64,000 bases of DNA, taken from Pseudomonas alkylphenolica (GTDB taxonomy: Bacteria > Pseudomonadota > Gammaproteobacteria > Pseudomonadales > Pseudomonadaceae). Where the stretch lies: the NCBI RefSeq assembly GCF_004025535.1, contig NZ_QJRG01000049.1, positions 259,517 to 323,516 of the forward strand, written 5' to 3'. Within the stretch, counting starts at the first letter, position 1; the number at the start of each line of letters is the position of its first letter. The notes beneath the pieces were generated by a model. It had not been told where the DNA came from. It made no database searches and saw only the letters and a list, made by a program, of their open reading frames with translations. Below, in pieces: positions 34,999 through 43,741 of this stretch. Both the position numbers and the translations under genes were made by a program.

Positions 34999-36103
34999 TG
35001 CCATGAGTGTGTTTGCCACCGCTCACGGCGCGCAGTTGCTGGTGGGCAGTTACACCGACGGTGCCAGTGAAGGTCTTTATCGCTATGCGTTCGACAGCGA
35101 TAGCGGGCAGATCGGTACTCCGCCGCTGCAGGTGCTGAAGAGCGAAAACCCGTCATGGCTGACCATATCGTTTGACCAGAAGCTGCTGTTTGCGGTCAAT
35201 GAAAATGGTGCGGGTAAAGGCCAGGCCAGCAGTTTTTCCATCAGTGCCAAAGATTTCACCCTCAAGCCCCTCAATCAGGTCAGCAGTGCGGGCGACGAAC
35301 CCACGCATGCCAGCCTCAGCCATGACCAGCGTTACCTGTTCGTGGCCAACTACGGTGTACAGCCGACGCCGGGTGGCAGCTTGAGTGTGCTGCCGGTCGC
35401 CAAGGACGGAAAACTCGGCGACTCGGTGCAGCAGGACCAGCACAAGGCCAGCGGTGCCAATCCGCAGCGCCAGGCCGGGCCCCATGTGCATTCAGTGGTG
35501 TCTTCGCCAGATGGGCATTACGTGTTTGCCAGCGATCTGGGAGCGGACAAGGTGTTCGTCTACCAGTATGACGGCGCCAGCCCCAAGCACCCCCTGAGCC
35601 CTGCCAAAATGCCTGCTGTTGACCTGCCTCCGGGCAGCGGCCCACGGCATCTGCTGTTCAGCAAGGATGGCAAGCATGCCTACCTGACCCTGGAAATGAG
35701 CGCGCAGGTGGTGGTCTTCGATCATGTTGATGGTGCGTTGACCGAGCGTCAGCGACTGCCACTGACCGAGCAGAACGATGCTTCGGCGAAAGCTGCGGGC
35801 GCCTTGCACCTGTCGCCGGACGGCCGTTTTTTGTATGTAAGTAACCGCGGCACGGCTAACGAACTGTTGGTGTTTGCGGTGGATGACGACAGCGGCAAGT
35901 TGATGCAGGTGCAGCGACGCAGCGTCGAGGGTGACCACCCACGCGAGTTCGCTATCGACCCGACGGGCAAGTTCCTGCTGGTGGCCAACCAGAAGAGCAA
36001 CGAAATCGTGGTCATCCGCCGCGATCCGCGTAGCGGCATGCTCGGTGAAACTGTGCAGAAGCTGGTCCAGGATGCGCCGTCGGACCTCAAGTTTCTCGAT
36101 TGA
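34964..36103 (+). CDS. Periplasmic lactonase-family beta-propeller (PF10282 type)
   Basis: A 379-residue protein with a signal peptide (MKRQLTTLLIASAMSVFATA, cleavage after HGA) and a seven-bladed propeller of the 6-phosphogluconolactonase/YbhE type. Family features: GSYTDGASEGLYRY, GDEPTHASLSHDQRYLFVANYG, GPHVHSV, GPRHLLFSKDGKHAYLT, and HPREFAIDPTGKFLLVANQ. The exported location argues against a role in the cytosolic pentose-phosphate route; it may act on sugar lactones in the periplasm. ATG 34964 has an AGG 6 nt upstream; ATG 34958 is equally possible. Confidence 0.82.
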   Translation: MKRQLTTLLIASAMSVFATAHGAQLLVGSYTDGASEGLYRYAFDSDSGQIGTPPLQVLKSENPSWLTISFDQKLLFAVNENGAGKGQASSFSISAKDFTLKPLNQVSSAGDEPTHASLSHDQRYLFVANYGVQPTPGGSLSVLPVAKDGKLGDSVQQDQHKASGANPQRQAGPHVHSVVSSPDGHYVFASDLGADKVFVYQYDGASPKHPLSPAKMPAVDLPPGSGPRHLLFSKDGKHAYLTLEMSAQVVVFDHVDGALTERQRLPLTEQNDASAKAAGALHLSPDGRFLYVSNRGTANELLVFAVDDDSGKLMQVQRRSVEGDHPREFAIDPTGKFLLVANQKSNEIVVIRRDPRSGMLGETVQKLVQDAPSDLKFLD

Positions 36104-36150
36104 CTATCAATCGCCTCGATAATAGCTACTGCTGCAATGAATTTCTGTGC

Positions 36151-36202
36151 GCCGCGTGAGCGGCGTACGTTTGAACCACGGCCGGCAACGGCCACTTCAA
36201 AC
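36151..36202 (+). promoter_or_regulatory. Two stem-loops in the leader of a small exported protein
   Basis: Hairpin 1: GCCGC-GTGA-GCGGC (36151-36164). Hairpin 2: GTTTGAA / TTCAAAC (36169-36202) with an inner GGCC pair. They lie between the lactonase stop and the ATG at 36225; hairpin 1 may be part of a terminator and hairpin 2 a leader structure. Confidence 0.45.
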
Positions 36203-36224
36203 CACAGACTTCGAGGTCAGCGCC

Positions 36225-36404
36225 ATGAACTTCAATCTCTTCCCGGTCATTGCCGCTTCTGCCATTTCTGCTTCGGTGGCATTGCCTGCCCACGCGCAGG
36301 TTGAAATCAGCGAACGCAAATCCTCCACCCTCAGCTACACGCAAAAGTACCTGCAGCAGAGTGCCAATTTCTATGCGGCGCTGGATCACAAGTCGCAGCA
36401 CTGA
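36225..36404 (+). CDS. Small exported protein, 59 residues
   Basis: A signal peptide (about 1-24, ending P-A-H-A) followed by a 35-residue mature region rich in Ser, Tyr, Gln and Lys, with no Cys. GAGGT lies 9 nt before the ATG. Family and function not recognised. The codons and the clear signal peptide argue for a real gene; the upstream in-frame ATG at 36147 would put the signal sequence internally and is rejected. Confidence 0.65.
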   Translation: MNFNLFPVIAASAISASVALPAHAQVEISERKSSTLSYTQKYLQQSANFYAALDHKSQH

Positions 36405-36491
36405 GACGTGTAAATATTCTGGTAATGGCATACCGCCATATGATTGAATTTGACGCTAATTTATTGACACTTGTCCTTAGGGGATAAAGAC

Positions 36492-36554
36492 ATGAAATGG
36501 CGCATCCTGGCGGTACTGCTGTTCCTTTATTCTTCGCCGATTCTGGCGCTGTAA
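36492..36554 (+). CDS. Possible 20-residue hydrophobic peptide
   Basis: ATG with AGGGGA 8 nt upstream; product MKWRILAVLLFLYSSPILAL, one membrane-length segment after a basic start. Could be a small membrane protein or a chance ORF. A REP element starts 4 bp after the stop. Confidence 0.35.
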   Translation: MKWRILAVLLFLYSSPILAL

Positions 36555-36557
36555 CCG

Positions 36558-36580
36558 GCGGGAGCCGGTTTGTCGGCGAT
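36558..36580. repeat. REP-like element of a second type
   Basis: GCGGGAGCCGGTTTGTCGGCGAT, a variant of the GTGGGAGCGGGCTTGCCCGCGAT repeat common in pseudomonads. It sits between the 20-residue ORF and the end of the convergent GST gene. Confidence 0.7.
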
Positions 36581-36585
36581 GAGAC

Positions 36586-37179
36586 TCAACGCGCCATGAT
36601 TGCCTTGAACAGCGCCGACTCCAGCCAGCCCCGCAGCCACGCTCGCAGGTGCGGGTAGGGCGCGCTGGCGAACCAGTCCGGTTCGACTCCGGCAAACTGG
36701 CGCATCAATGGCAGCAACGCGGCATCGGCCAGGCTTGGATGATCGGCGAACAGGTAGGGGCGCTGCGTCAGCAGGCCCTCAAGTTCCTCCAGCCAGGCTT
36801 GCGCCTGCTGGCGATAATCCTCACGCGTATGTTGCGGGTAGCGCTCGGCGTACTTGTAGAGGTTGACCTGGGCCTTGAAGTCGCGGTCATTGCGCACGAT
36901 CAGGGCATCGGCTGCCTGCGCTGCGGACGGATCGGCGTGTAGCAACCAGTCCTGCGGATCATGCCGGGCCAGGGCCCAGCGCATGATGTCGAGGCTTTCA
37001 TCGAGGACCTGATCGTCCGCACTCAACACCGGCACCGTACCTTTGGGTGACAGCGCGAGCAGCTCGGGCGGCTTGGCCTTGAGACTGACTTCGCGGACTT
37101 CCACCGGACACTCGCTGTAACGCAAGGCCAGGCGCGCGCGCATGGCCCAAGGGCAGCGACGGAACGAGTAGAGAATCAT
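36586..37179 (-). CDS. Glutathione S-transferase family protein
   Basis: A 197-residue cytosolic protein with an N-terminal thioredoxin-fold domain (about 1-75; RRCPWAMRARLAL, so a C-P-W active site as in glutaredoxin-2-like or omega-class GSTs) and the G-binding segment KGTVPVL...LDESLDIM. The all-helical C-terminal domain spans about 85-197. It may work as a thiol transferase or deglutathionylase. ATG 37179 overlaps the sbcC stop by 4 bp, so it is translated from the sbcDC message. Confidence 0.87.
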   Translation of the reverse strand: MILYSFRRCPWAMRARLALRYSECPVEVREVSLKAKPPELLALSPKGTVPVLSADDQVLDESLDIMRWALARHDPQDWLLHADPSAAQAADALIVRNDRDFKAQVNLYKYAERYPQHTREDYRQQAQAWLEELEGLLTQRPYLFADHPSLADAALLPLMRQFAGVEPDWFASAPYPHLRAWLRGWLESALFKAIMAR

Positions 37180-40100
37180 CCACTGACCTCCACCGAACTC
37201 AAGCCATTGCCCTGACGGCGCACCTGGATCTGCACCGGGATGCGTTCGTGCATTTCCTGCACGTGGGAAATCACTGCGACCTTGCGACCTTGAGCCTGCA
37301 GGCCGTCAAGGGCGTCCATGGCCAGCTGCAGCGACTCCGGGTCCAGGCTGCCGAAGCCTTCGTCGATAAACAGCGATTCGATACGCAGGGTGCTCGACGC
37401 CATCGACGCCAGGCCCAACGCCAGGGCCAGGGACACCAGGAAGGTCTCGCCACCGGACAATGAATGCACTGAGCGTAGCTCGTCGCCCATTTCGGTATCC
37501 AGCACCAGCAGGCCAAGCAGGCTGCCCCCGCGCTTCAGACGATAGCGGCGGGCCAGCTGACGCAGCTGGGCATTGGCGTGATGCACCAGCAAGTCGAGGT
37601 TGTAGCCCTGGGCGATCTTGCGGAAGGTGTCACCGGTGGCCGAACCGATCAGGGCATTGAGGCGGGCCCAGCGCTGCCATTCGCCGTAGGCCTGGGTGAT
37701 TTGCTCGGCCAGGGCCTGGTTGGCCTGCTGGCGACGCTGGTCATCGGCCTGCTCGGCACGCAGTTCGGCGCAGTGCTGCTCGCTGTTGGCGAGTTGACCT
37801 TGCAGGACCTCGAGCGATTGCTCCAGCTCATCTTCCGGTAACTCGAGCGTTACCAGGGCCTGGTGCTGGTCGAGGCGTTGCTGACGCTCGTTGAGCAGCA
37901 CCTGTGCTTGTTCCAGGGCCTTTTCGCTGTCTTGCAGGCGTTGGCGCAGCTGGGCAACGGCGTTGTCGTCGAGGGCGAGCAATTGTTCCAGGCCGCTGTC
38001 ATCCAGTTCGGGGTGACGCTGGCGCCACTGCTCGATCTGCGTACGGACCTCGCCGTGCTCCTGTTCAAGCGCGATCAAGCGCTCGTCCTTGGCCTTGAGT
38101 TCGGTCGTCAGCTCGATCAGTTGCGCCTGGGTTTCCTGCAACTGCCGGACCTTGAGCGCTTCCTGCTGGCGCGCCTGTTCTACAGCCTGCTCCAGGTGCT
38201 GCTGCCACTGCTCGGCACCGGCGTGCTCGCCGAGCAGGCCGCTGAGGCTGGTCTGGCTGCTGTGCTGCTGGCGCTCAAATTCGGTGAATTGCTGCTGCAG
38301 TTCCTGTTGCTTCTGGCCCCGGCCTTCTTGCAGTACCTGGGCCTTGTCCAGTGCCTGCTGGCGCTCGCTGTGTTCGAGTTGCTCGTCCTTGTGGCGTTGC
38401 ACCAGGTCCATGCGTTGCGCCAGTTGCTGGTCCAGGCGCAGAAAGGTGTCCGTCGGCTCGCGACGCAGGTCGTCAAGCACGTCGGCCGGCAGCACGGTGG
38501 CGAAGCTCGCCAGCTCCTGCTCCAGGCGTTGCTCGTCGTTGTCCAGGGCTTGCTGTTGTTGACTCAGGTGCTGACTGGCCTGCTGGCTGGCTTCGATCGC
38601 CGCCTGCAGCTGCTGTTGCAGGCGTGCGGCATCCTTTTGCAGGGTCAACAGAGCGTTCTGGCGCTGTTCGTCGCGGCTGATGTCATCCGCCAGACGCCGC
38701 TCCTGCAGCTCGAGCCAGGCAGATTGCTGGCGGCTGTCCTGGCCGGCCAGGTCCGCATACAACGGCTGGGCCTGCACGCTCGGGGCCAGGCGCTGAAGCT
38801 GCTCGGCCAGTTGCTCCTGCTGGTGCAGGTACTCTTTGATCTGACCGTTGACGCCACCCAGTTGCGTGCGCAGTTCGTCGAGCTGTTTTTTCAGCGCATC
38901 GACCTGTTGCAGGGCATTGTGTTCTTCATCCTGATCATGGCGGCCCAGGCTCTGCAACAGGGCCTCGGGCTGATGATAGGGGTGTTCCTGGCTACCGCAG
39001 ACCGGGCAAGGCTGGTCATCCTGCAATTGTGCGCGCAGCTCTTCGACGCTTTGGCTGCGCGCCAGGCGCTGGCGTTCCAGCAATTGCCGGGTGATGTTCA
39101 GCGCCTGTTCAGCGGCGGTCAGCTGGTTCTTGCCGTTCAGGCCTTCACTGATCAGTTGCTCGCGCTGCTTGAGGGCCGCCTGCTGGCGTTCGCGCAGGGC
39201 CGTCAGGCGCTGCTCCAGATCCTGCTGTTGGTGCCAGAGACGGCTCAGGTCTTCCACCTGGCGTTGCTGCTGGCGGTTTTTTTGCAGGAGTTCGCCCAGC
39301 AGGCCGATCTGTTCGGCCAGGGCATCGGGCTCGGCCTGGGCTTCGCGGTAGAGCAGGGCGATGGCGGCACGCTGTTCGTCCAGCGTGGTGTTTGCCTGCA
39401 GGGTGCGCGCCTGCAGGCCGGGCAGTTCGGCGCGCCCCTGGTTCAGGCGGTTTCCTAGCTGCATCAGCTGCTGCAGTCGATCGCGGTAAGCGTTCCAGGC
39501 ATCGCCCAGGCCTGCCAGGGCTGCGCTGTGGGTGAGCTGCTCGCTGATCTGGGTCAGGCGCTCTTCCGTTAGCCGCTGCTGTTCGGACAGACTTGCCAAT
39601 TGCTGCTGGCCTTCGGCGCTGGCCTGTTCGGCCTGTTGCTTGAGCGCGGCACAATTGGCCAGTTCCTGTGACAGGCGGGTCAGGCTGTTCTGTTCTGTGA
39701 AGGCCTGGCGCAACAGGGGCGCCCGCTCCGCCTGTTGCGCCAGGGCCTCGGCCAGTGCCTGTTGCGCCAGTTGCTGCTCGGTCTGTAGCTGGTGTTGTCC
39801 GGCCTGCAGCGCTTCGTGCTGCAGGCGTTGCGCACGGATGCTGGCGGCCAACGGTGAAAGCTGGCTGCCCAAGGTTTGCAGACGGGCGAACTGATGGCGT
39901 TGCGGCGCCAGGTGTTCCAGGCGTGCGAGGTTCAGGCGTTCGCCCTGCAGGCTGTCACTGTGCTGCTGGACACTGCGCAATTGTTCGCTGCTGCTGTGCA
40001 CCTGGGCTTGCAGTTGCTTGAGTTCGGTCAGCCAGGCGCGTTGCAGTTCGAGCTGACGCAATTGAGCCTGTTCGCCTTTGAGGTGCTCAAGCGCCCCGGC

Positions 40101-40823
40101 GTAGCGCTGGTCGAGTTCGGCACGTGCTTCAGGCGCCATCGGCATGACACCCGCCGCTTGATCCTGCAGGGCCTTGTGGGCGTCCTCGGCCTCTTTGCTC
40201 TTGCTGTAGGCGCGACGCCCCAACTGGCTGTAGATCGCCGTGTTGGTGAGCTTTTCCAGCAGCTCGCTGCGGTCCTTGTCGTCGGCCTTGAGAAAGGCAC
40301 TGAATTCGCTCTGGGCCAGCATCACGGCGCGGGTGAACTGCTCGAAATTCAGGCCCAGGCAGGCCTCGATCAGTTGCTTGTATTCACCCTTGCTCTGGTT
40401 GCTCAGCAGTTGCTCGCTGTCCAGGTCATGCAGGCTTTGGCGGCTGCCTTGCAGCTTGCCATTGGCTTTGTCGCGGGCGCGGTTGGCTTCCCAGCGTGCA
40501 CGGTAGCGGCGGCCATCGAGACCGACGAAATCGACTTCGGCAAAGCCGCTGCCGGTACCGCGGCGCAGCAGGGTCCGCGGGTCGCTGGTGAGAATGTCGC
40601 TGTCGATTTCCGGCAGCTTGGTTTCCCGGCCAATGTTGCTCAAGCGCGGCACCGCGCCAAACAGGGCCAGGCACAAGGCATCGAGCAGGGTGCTCTTGCC
40701 CGCGCCGGTGGGGCCGGTAATGGCAAACAGGCCGGCGCTGGCCAGCGGTTCAGCGGTGAAATCGATCTCAAACGGGCCCGCCAGGGAGGCCAGGTTCTTC
40801 AGGCGGATGGCGAGAATTTTCAT
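37176..40823 (-). CDS. sbcC: Exonuclease SbcC, SMC-like ATPase
   Basis: ATPase subunit of the SbcCD (Rad50/Mre11-type) nuclease that opens hairpins and protein-blocked DNA ends. 1215 residues: Walker A GPTGAGKSTLLDAL (about 37-50), two long Gln/Leu-rich coiled coils around the zinc-hook C-P-V-C near 605-608, then the ABC signature LSGGETFLVSLAL and Walker B SLFIDEGFGSLDPES. Overlaps sbcD upstream and the GST gene downstream by 4 bp each. Confidence 0.96.
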   Translation of the reverse strand: MKILAIRLKNLASLAGPFEIDFTAEPLASAGLFAITGPTGAGKSTLLDALCLALFGAVPRLSNIGRETKLPEIDSDILTSDPRTLLRRGTGSGFAEVDFVGLDGRRYRARWEANRARDKANGKLQGSRQSLHDLDSEQLLSNQSKGEYKQLIEACLGLNFEQFTRAVMLAQSEFSAFLKADDKDRSELLEKLTNTAIYSQLGRRAYSKSKEAEDAHKALQDQAAGVMPMAPEARAELDQRYAGALEHLKGEQAQLRQLELQRAWLTELKQLQAQVHSSSEQLRSVQQHSDSLQGERLNLARLEHLAPQRHQFARLQTLGSQLSPLAASIRAQRLQHEALQAGQHQLQTEQQLAQQALAEALAQQAERAPLLRQAFTEQNSLTRLSQELANCAALKQQAEQASAEGQQQLASLSEQQRLTEERLTQISEQLTHSAALAGLGDAWNAYRDRLQQLMQLGNRLNQGRAELPGLQARTLQANTTLDEQRAAIALLYREAQAEPDALAEQIGLLGELLQKNRQQQRQVEDLSRLWHQQQDLEQRLTALRERQQAALKQREQLISEGLNGKNQLTAAEQALNITRQLLERQRLARSQSVEELRAQLQDDQPCPVCGSQEHPYHQPEALLQSLGRHDQDEEHNALQQVDALKKQLDELRTQLGGVNGQIKEYLHQQEQLAEQLQRLAPSVQAQPLYADLAGQDSRQQSAWLELQERRLADDISRDEQRQNALLTLQKDAARLQQQLQAAIEASQQASQHLSQQQQALDNDEQRLEQELASFATVLPADVLDDLRREPTDTFLRLDQQLAQRMDLVQRHKDEQLEHSERQQALDKAQVLQEGRGQKQQELQQQFTEFERQQHSSQTSLSGLLGEHAGAEQWQQHLEQAVEQARQQEALKVRQLQETQAQLIELTTELKAKDERLIALEQEHGEVRTQIEQWRQRHPELDDSGLEQLLALDDNAVAQLRQRLQDSEKALEQAQVLLNERQQRLDQHQALVTLELPEDELEQSLEVLQGQLANSEQHCAELRAEQADDQRRQQANQALAEQITQAYGEWQRWARLNALIGSATGDTFRKIAQGYNLDLLVHHANAQLRQLARRYRLKRGGSLLGLLVLDTEMGDELRSVHSLSGGETFLVSLALALGLASMASSTLRIESLFIDEGFGSLDPESLQLAMDALDGLQAQGRKVAVISHVQEMHERIPVQIQVRRQGNGLSSVEVSG

Positions 40824-42061
40824 GGCTGCTCCTCTTGCTGCTGAACGTCCTGCAGCAACAGCGCGAAGTCGGCCAGGGTCTGCTCATCCACGGCGTTACC
40901 GTAAGCCTGGGTCCAGGCGCGGCTGAACAGTTCCTGTGGGGTCATCTGGCCCAGCTCCATCAAGGCGGCGTCATCGAGCGCTTCACCTTCGCGGTTGCCC
41001 GCGTATTCGGCAGCGATGCGTACAAGGCGCACCGCCTTGCCCTGCAGTGCGTTTTCCAGCTGCTGGCGCAGGTCTGGCAGCGGTTCGTCCAGGCGCACGC
41101 GCACTTCCAGCCATGGCTGGCGTTGCGGGTCTTCGAGCAGGTCGACCACCGGCAGCTCGGCCAGTTGTTTAAGTATCTCTGCCAGCGGCGCTGGCCCCAG
41201 GCGTTGCAAGTGCACGGCACGCGGGATCAGGCGCGATTCGACGCTGGTCAGGGTGCTGCCATCGAGCTCGATCTCAAGGATCTGATGCGGGTAAGCGATT
41301 TCCGAGAACGACAGTGGAATCGGCGAGCCGCTATAGCGGATGCGTTCCTCGCGGTTGACTCGCTGCGGCTTGTGCAAGTGACCGAGGGCGACATAGCTGA
41401 TGTCTTTGCTGAACAAGCTGGCAGGCAAGGCTTCGGCGTTGCCGATGATCAGGCTGCGCTCGGAATCCTCTGACACCGAACCACCGGCCATGTGCGCATG
41501 GCTCACGGCAATCAGCGCTTGTCCGGGTTTGCGTCGCTCAAGGGCGGCTTCGATCAGGCGCTCGTGAACCTGAGCAATGCCCCGCAGGTAATCGTCACCG
41601 AGGTGGGGACCGGTTACTTCGGCCGGGCGCAGGAAAGGTAAGGCCAGGCACCAGGCGCTCACTTTGCCGCGCGCATTGGTCAGCGGGATCAGCAGGCGCT
41701 CGCTGTCCAGCACACCGTCATCCAGCCACTGTACCCGGCCCAGGGCGTGAGTGCGCAGGCGGCGCATCAGGGGTGCCGGGAGTTCGATGCGCGAGCCCGA
41801 ATCATGGTTGCCGGCGATCATCACGATATTAAGCTTCGGCTGTTGCTCATGGGCCTGGACGATAAAGTCGTAGAGGCGTTCCTGCGCTTTGACCGGCGGA
41901 TTGACCGTGTCGAAGATGTCGCCGGCAATCAGCAGCGCATCCGGTTGGCGCAGTTTGAGCTGGCCGAGCAACCAGTCGAGAAAACAGGCGTGTTCGAAGT
42001 CGCGCTCCTGGCCGTGCAGGGCTTGTCCCAGGTGCCAGTCGGAAGTATGAAACAGACGCAT
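40820..42061 (-). CDS. sbcD: Exonuclease SbcD
   Basis: Mre11-type Mn-dependent nuclease subunit of SbcCD. 413 residues with all phosphoesterase motifs: HTSDWHLGQ (5-13), GDIFDTV (about 47-53), AGNHDSG (about 82-88), then SHAHMAGG and LGHLHKPQ. The C-terminal cap and SbcC-binding region follow. Its end overlaps the sbcC start. It lies 51 bp after the BatD-like gene in the same orientation. Confidence 0.96.
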   Translation of the reverse strand: MRLFHTSDWHLGQALHGQERDFEHACFLDWLLGQLKLRQPDALLIAGDIFDTVNPPVKAQERLYDFIVQAHEQQPKLNIVMIAGNHDSGSRIELPAPLMRRLRTHALGRVQWLDDGVLDSERLLIPLTNARGKVSAWCLALPFLRPAEVTGPHLGDDYLRGIAQVHERLIEAALERRKPGQALIAVSHAHMAGGSVSEDSERSLIIGNAEALPASLFSKDISYVALGHLHKPQRVNREERIRYSGSPIPLSFSEIAYPHQILEIELDGSTLTSVESRLIPRAVHLQRLGPAPLAEILKQLAELPVVDLLEDPQRQPWLEVRVRLDEPLPDLRQQLENALQGKAVRLVRIAAEYAGNREGEALDDAALMELGQMTPQELFSRAWTQAYGNAVDEQTLADFALLLQDVQQQEEQP

Positions 42062-42112
42062 GGAGGGTTCCGCAGATTACCGGCGTAACGCGCGGGGCGT
42101 CACGCCTGGGGG

Positions 42113-43741
42113 TTATTTGGGGTACAGCGGTGGCAGGCTGCCGTTTTCGCTCGCGGCCGGTAGGATCTGTTCTGCCGCCGGGATGGTGCCGATGGCACGC
42201 CAGAGTTCATCACCCTGCCAATAGTGCCCGCTTTCGCTGTAGAGGGCACCGTTGAGGCCATCCAGGGCATCGGACAAGGGGATGAAGCGGGCGGCCATTT
42301 CGGCCAGAGTTTCCGGTTGCTGGCGCGCCCAGGCGTCCAGCGCCTGGCGTGTAGCCTGTGGATCGTTGGCCTGGCAGGCGCGCTTGAGGTCATCCAGCAG
42401 GGTGCGCGGGCTGGGCCCCGTTTGCGCGGCGCGCAGCACCGCCGGTTGCGAACGGGCGCGCCACCACAAGGTAAAACCGAGCAGGGTGGTCAGGGCGAAG
42501 ATGAAGGTGCTCAGCTGCCAGGGCCAGAGCGGGCGTGTGGTGACGCTGACCGGGTCAATGTTGGCCGGTTTGTCGGCGCTCAGGGCCGGGTTGTCCTGAA
42601 TCTGCAGGCTACGCGCCGGCAGGCTGCTGTGTTCCAGATGGTCTTCGCGAGTGTTCCACCAGAAAACTTCCTGGGCCGGCAGCTCCAGTGTGCCGCTGTG
42701 GGTGGGGACCAGGGCTTCACGTTCTTCACGCACGCCCAGCAAGCCGCGGTCGTTGACCTGGTTGCGCAGTTGCGGCTGGTCCGGGTAACGGCGCAGGCCT
42801 GTTACTTCGGTCGCTGGCAGCGGGGGCAACTGGGCACTGGACAAGCCCTCGGCCTGAAGCGTCACGGTTCGGGTGAGGGAGTCGCCGATCTGGGTTTGTT
42901 GCGCGGCCGGATCAGGGCTCCAGTGCTCTTCCAGGGTCAGGCTGCTGGTCGGGAGCCAGGGGGCATTGGCCGGGTAGTCGGCGGGAATCGGGTTGACGGT
43001 CAGTACCAGTGGCGTGGAACTGACGCGTACTTGCTTGCCTGCACGGGGCGTGTTGAGTTCCTGGTCGGCATCGTTCTGGGCGGCTGTGGCAGTGAACGTC
43101 AGGGCCGGAACAGTGAGGTCGCCGCTTTGCTGTGGGTAGATTGCATAGCGCATTTCGATGACGCCGTGGCGCACGCCGTCGATATCTTTCTCGAAGGTAC
43201 GCGATTCGCCCAGTGGCTCGACCTTGGCATTGTCGATCTGCAACGGGCTCAGGCTGCTGTCGTCGTACAGCGGCACCGAATGGTAGATGCTCAGGGTCAG
43301 CACGGCCTGGGCCTGCACATAGACCTCGGGTTGATCGAGGCTGGCATCGATGAACACCGGGCCGTGGTTTTCGCTGCTGGCGTCCTGGGTAAGTATCTGC
43401 AGGCTGATCGGCTCGCTGCGCAGATCGCCGACCTGCAAGGCCGGAATCTCCACGCTGCCGCTTTGGCGTGGCAGCAAGGTGATGATCCAGCGAGTGCCGG
43501 CGCTGTTCTGTTCGCCGACATTGTTCAGGCTGTTGACCTGGCGGGTGTCACGCACTTCGAAATGGGCGTCCAGCGGGCTCAGGTCGGGTTTGCCGAACTG
43601 GGTCACATCTTCGGTCTGCAGGGTCAGTTCAAGGGTTTCGCCGGCGTTCAGGCGGGTACGGTCAACGCTGGCGCGCAGCACGGCGGCCTGCACCTGCAGG
43701 CAAATGAAGAGGCTGAGCACAAAGACGCAGACGCGACTCAT
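42113..43741 (-). CDS. BatD-like protein (oxygen-tolerance family)
   Basis: A 542-residue membrane protein: signal peptide (about 1-19), several beta-rich Ig-like periplasmic domains (ASVDRTRLNAGETLELTLQ and later repeats), one membrane helix near 425-447 and a cytoplasmic helical tail. This is the layout of BatD of the Bacteroides aerotolerance operon and of its proteobacterial counterparts. It overlaps the preceding VWA/TPR gene by 4 bp and closes the Bat cluster. Confidence 0.85.
   Translation of the reverse strand: MSRVCVFVLSLFICLQVQAAVLRASVDRTRLNAGETLELTLQTEDVTQFGKPDLSPLDAHFEVRDTRQVNSLNNVGEQNSAGTRWIITLLPRQSGSVEIPALQVGDLRSEPISLQILTQDASSENHGPVFIDASLDQPEVYVQAQAVLTLSIYHSVPLYDDSSLSPLQIDNAKVEPLGESRTFEKDIDGVRHGVIEMRYAIYPQQSGDLTVPALTFTATAAQNDADQELNTPRAGKQVRVSSTPLVLTVNPIPADYPANAPWLPTSSLTLEEHWSPDPAAQQTQIGDSLTRTVTLQAEGLSSAQLPPLPATEVTGLRRYPDQPQLRNQVNDRGLLGVREEREALVPTHSGTLELPAQEVFWWNTREDHLEHSSLPARSLQIQDNPALSADKPANIDPVSVTTRPLWPWQLSTFIFALTTLLGFTLWWRARSQPAVLRAAQTGPSPRTLLDDLKRACQANDPQATRQALDAWARQQPETLAEMAARFIPLSDALDGLNGALYSESGHYWQGDELWRAIGTIPAAEQILPAASENGSLPPLYPK

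Noticed and set aside
37863..39458. 531-aa forward frame opposite sbcC
   Set aside because: The Leu-rich product comes from reading the Gln/Glu coiled-coil codons in reverse; not a membrane protein gene.
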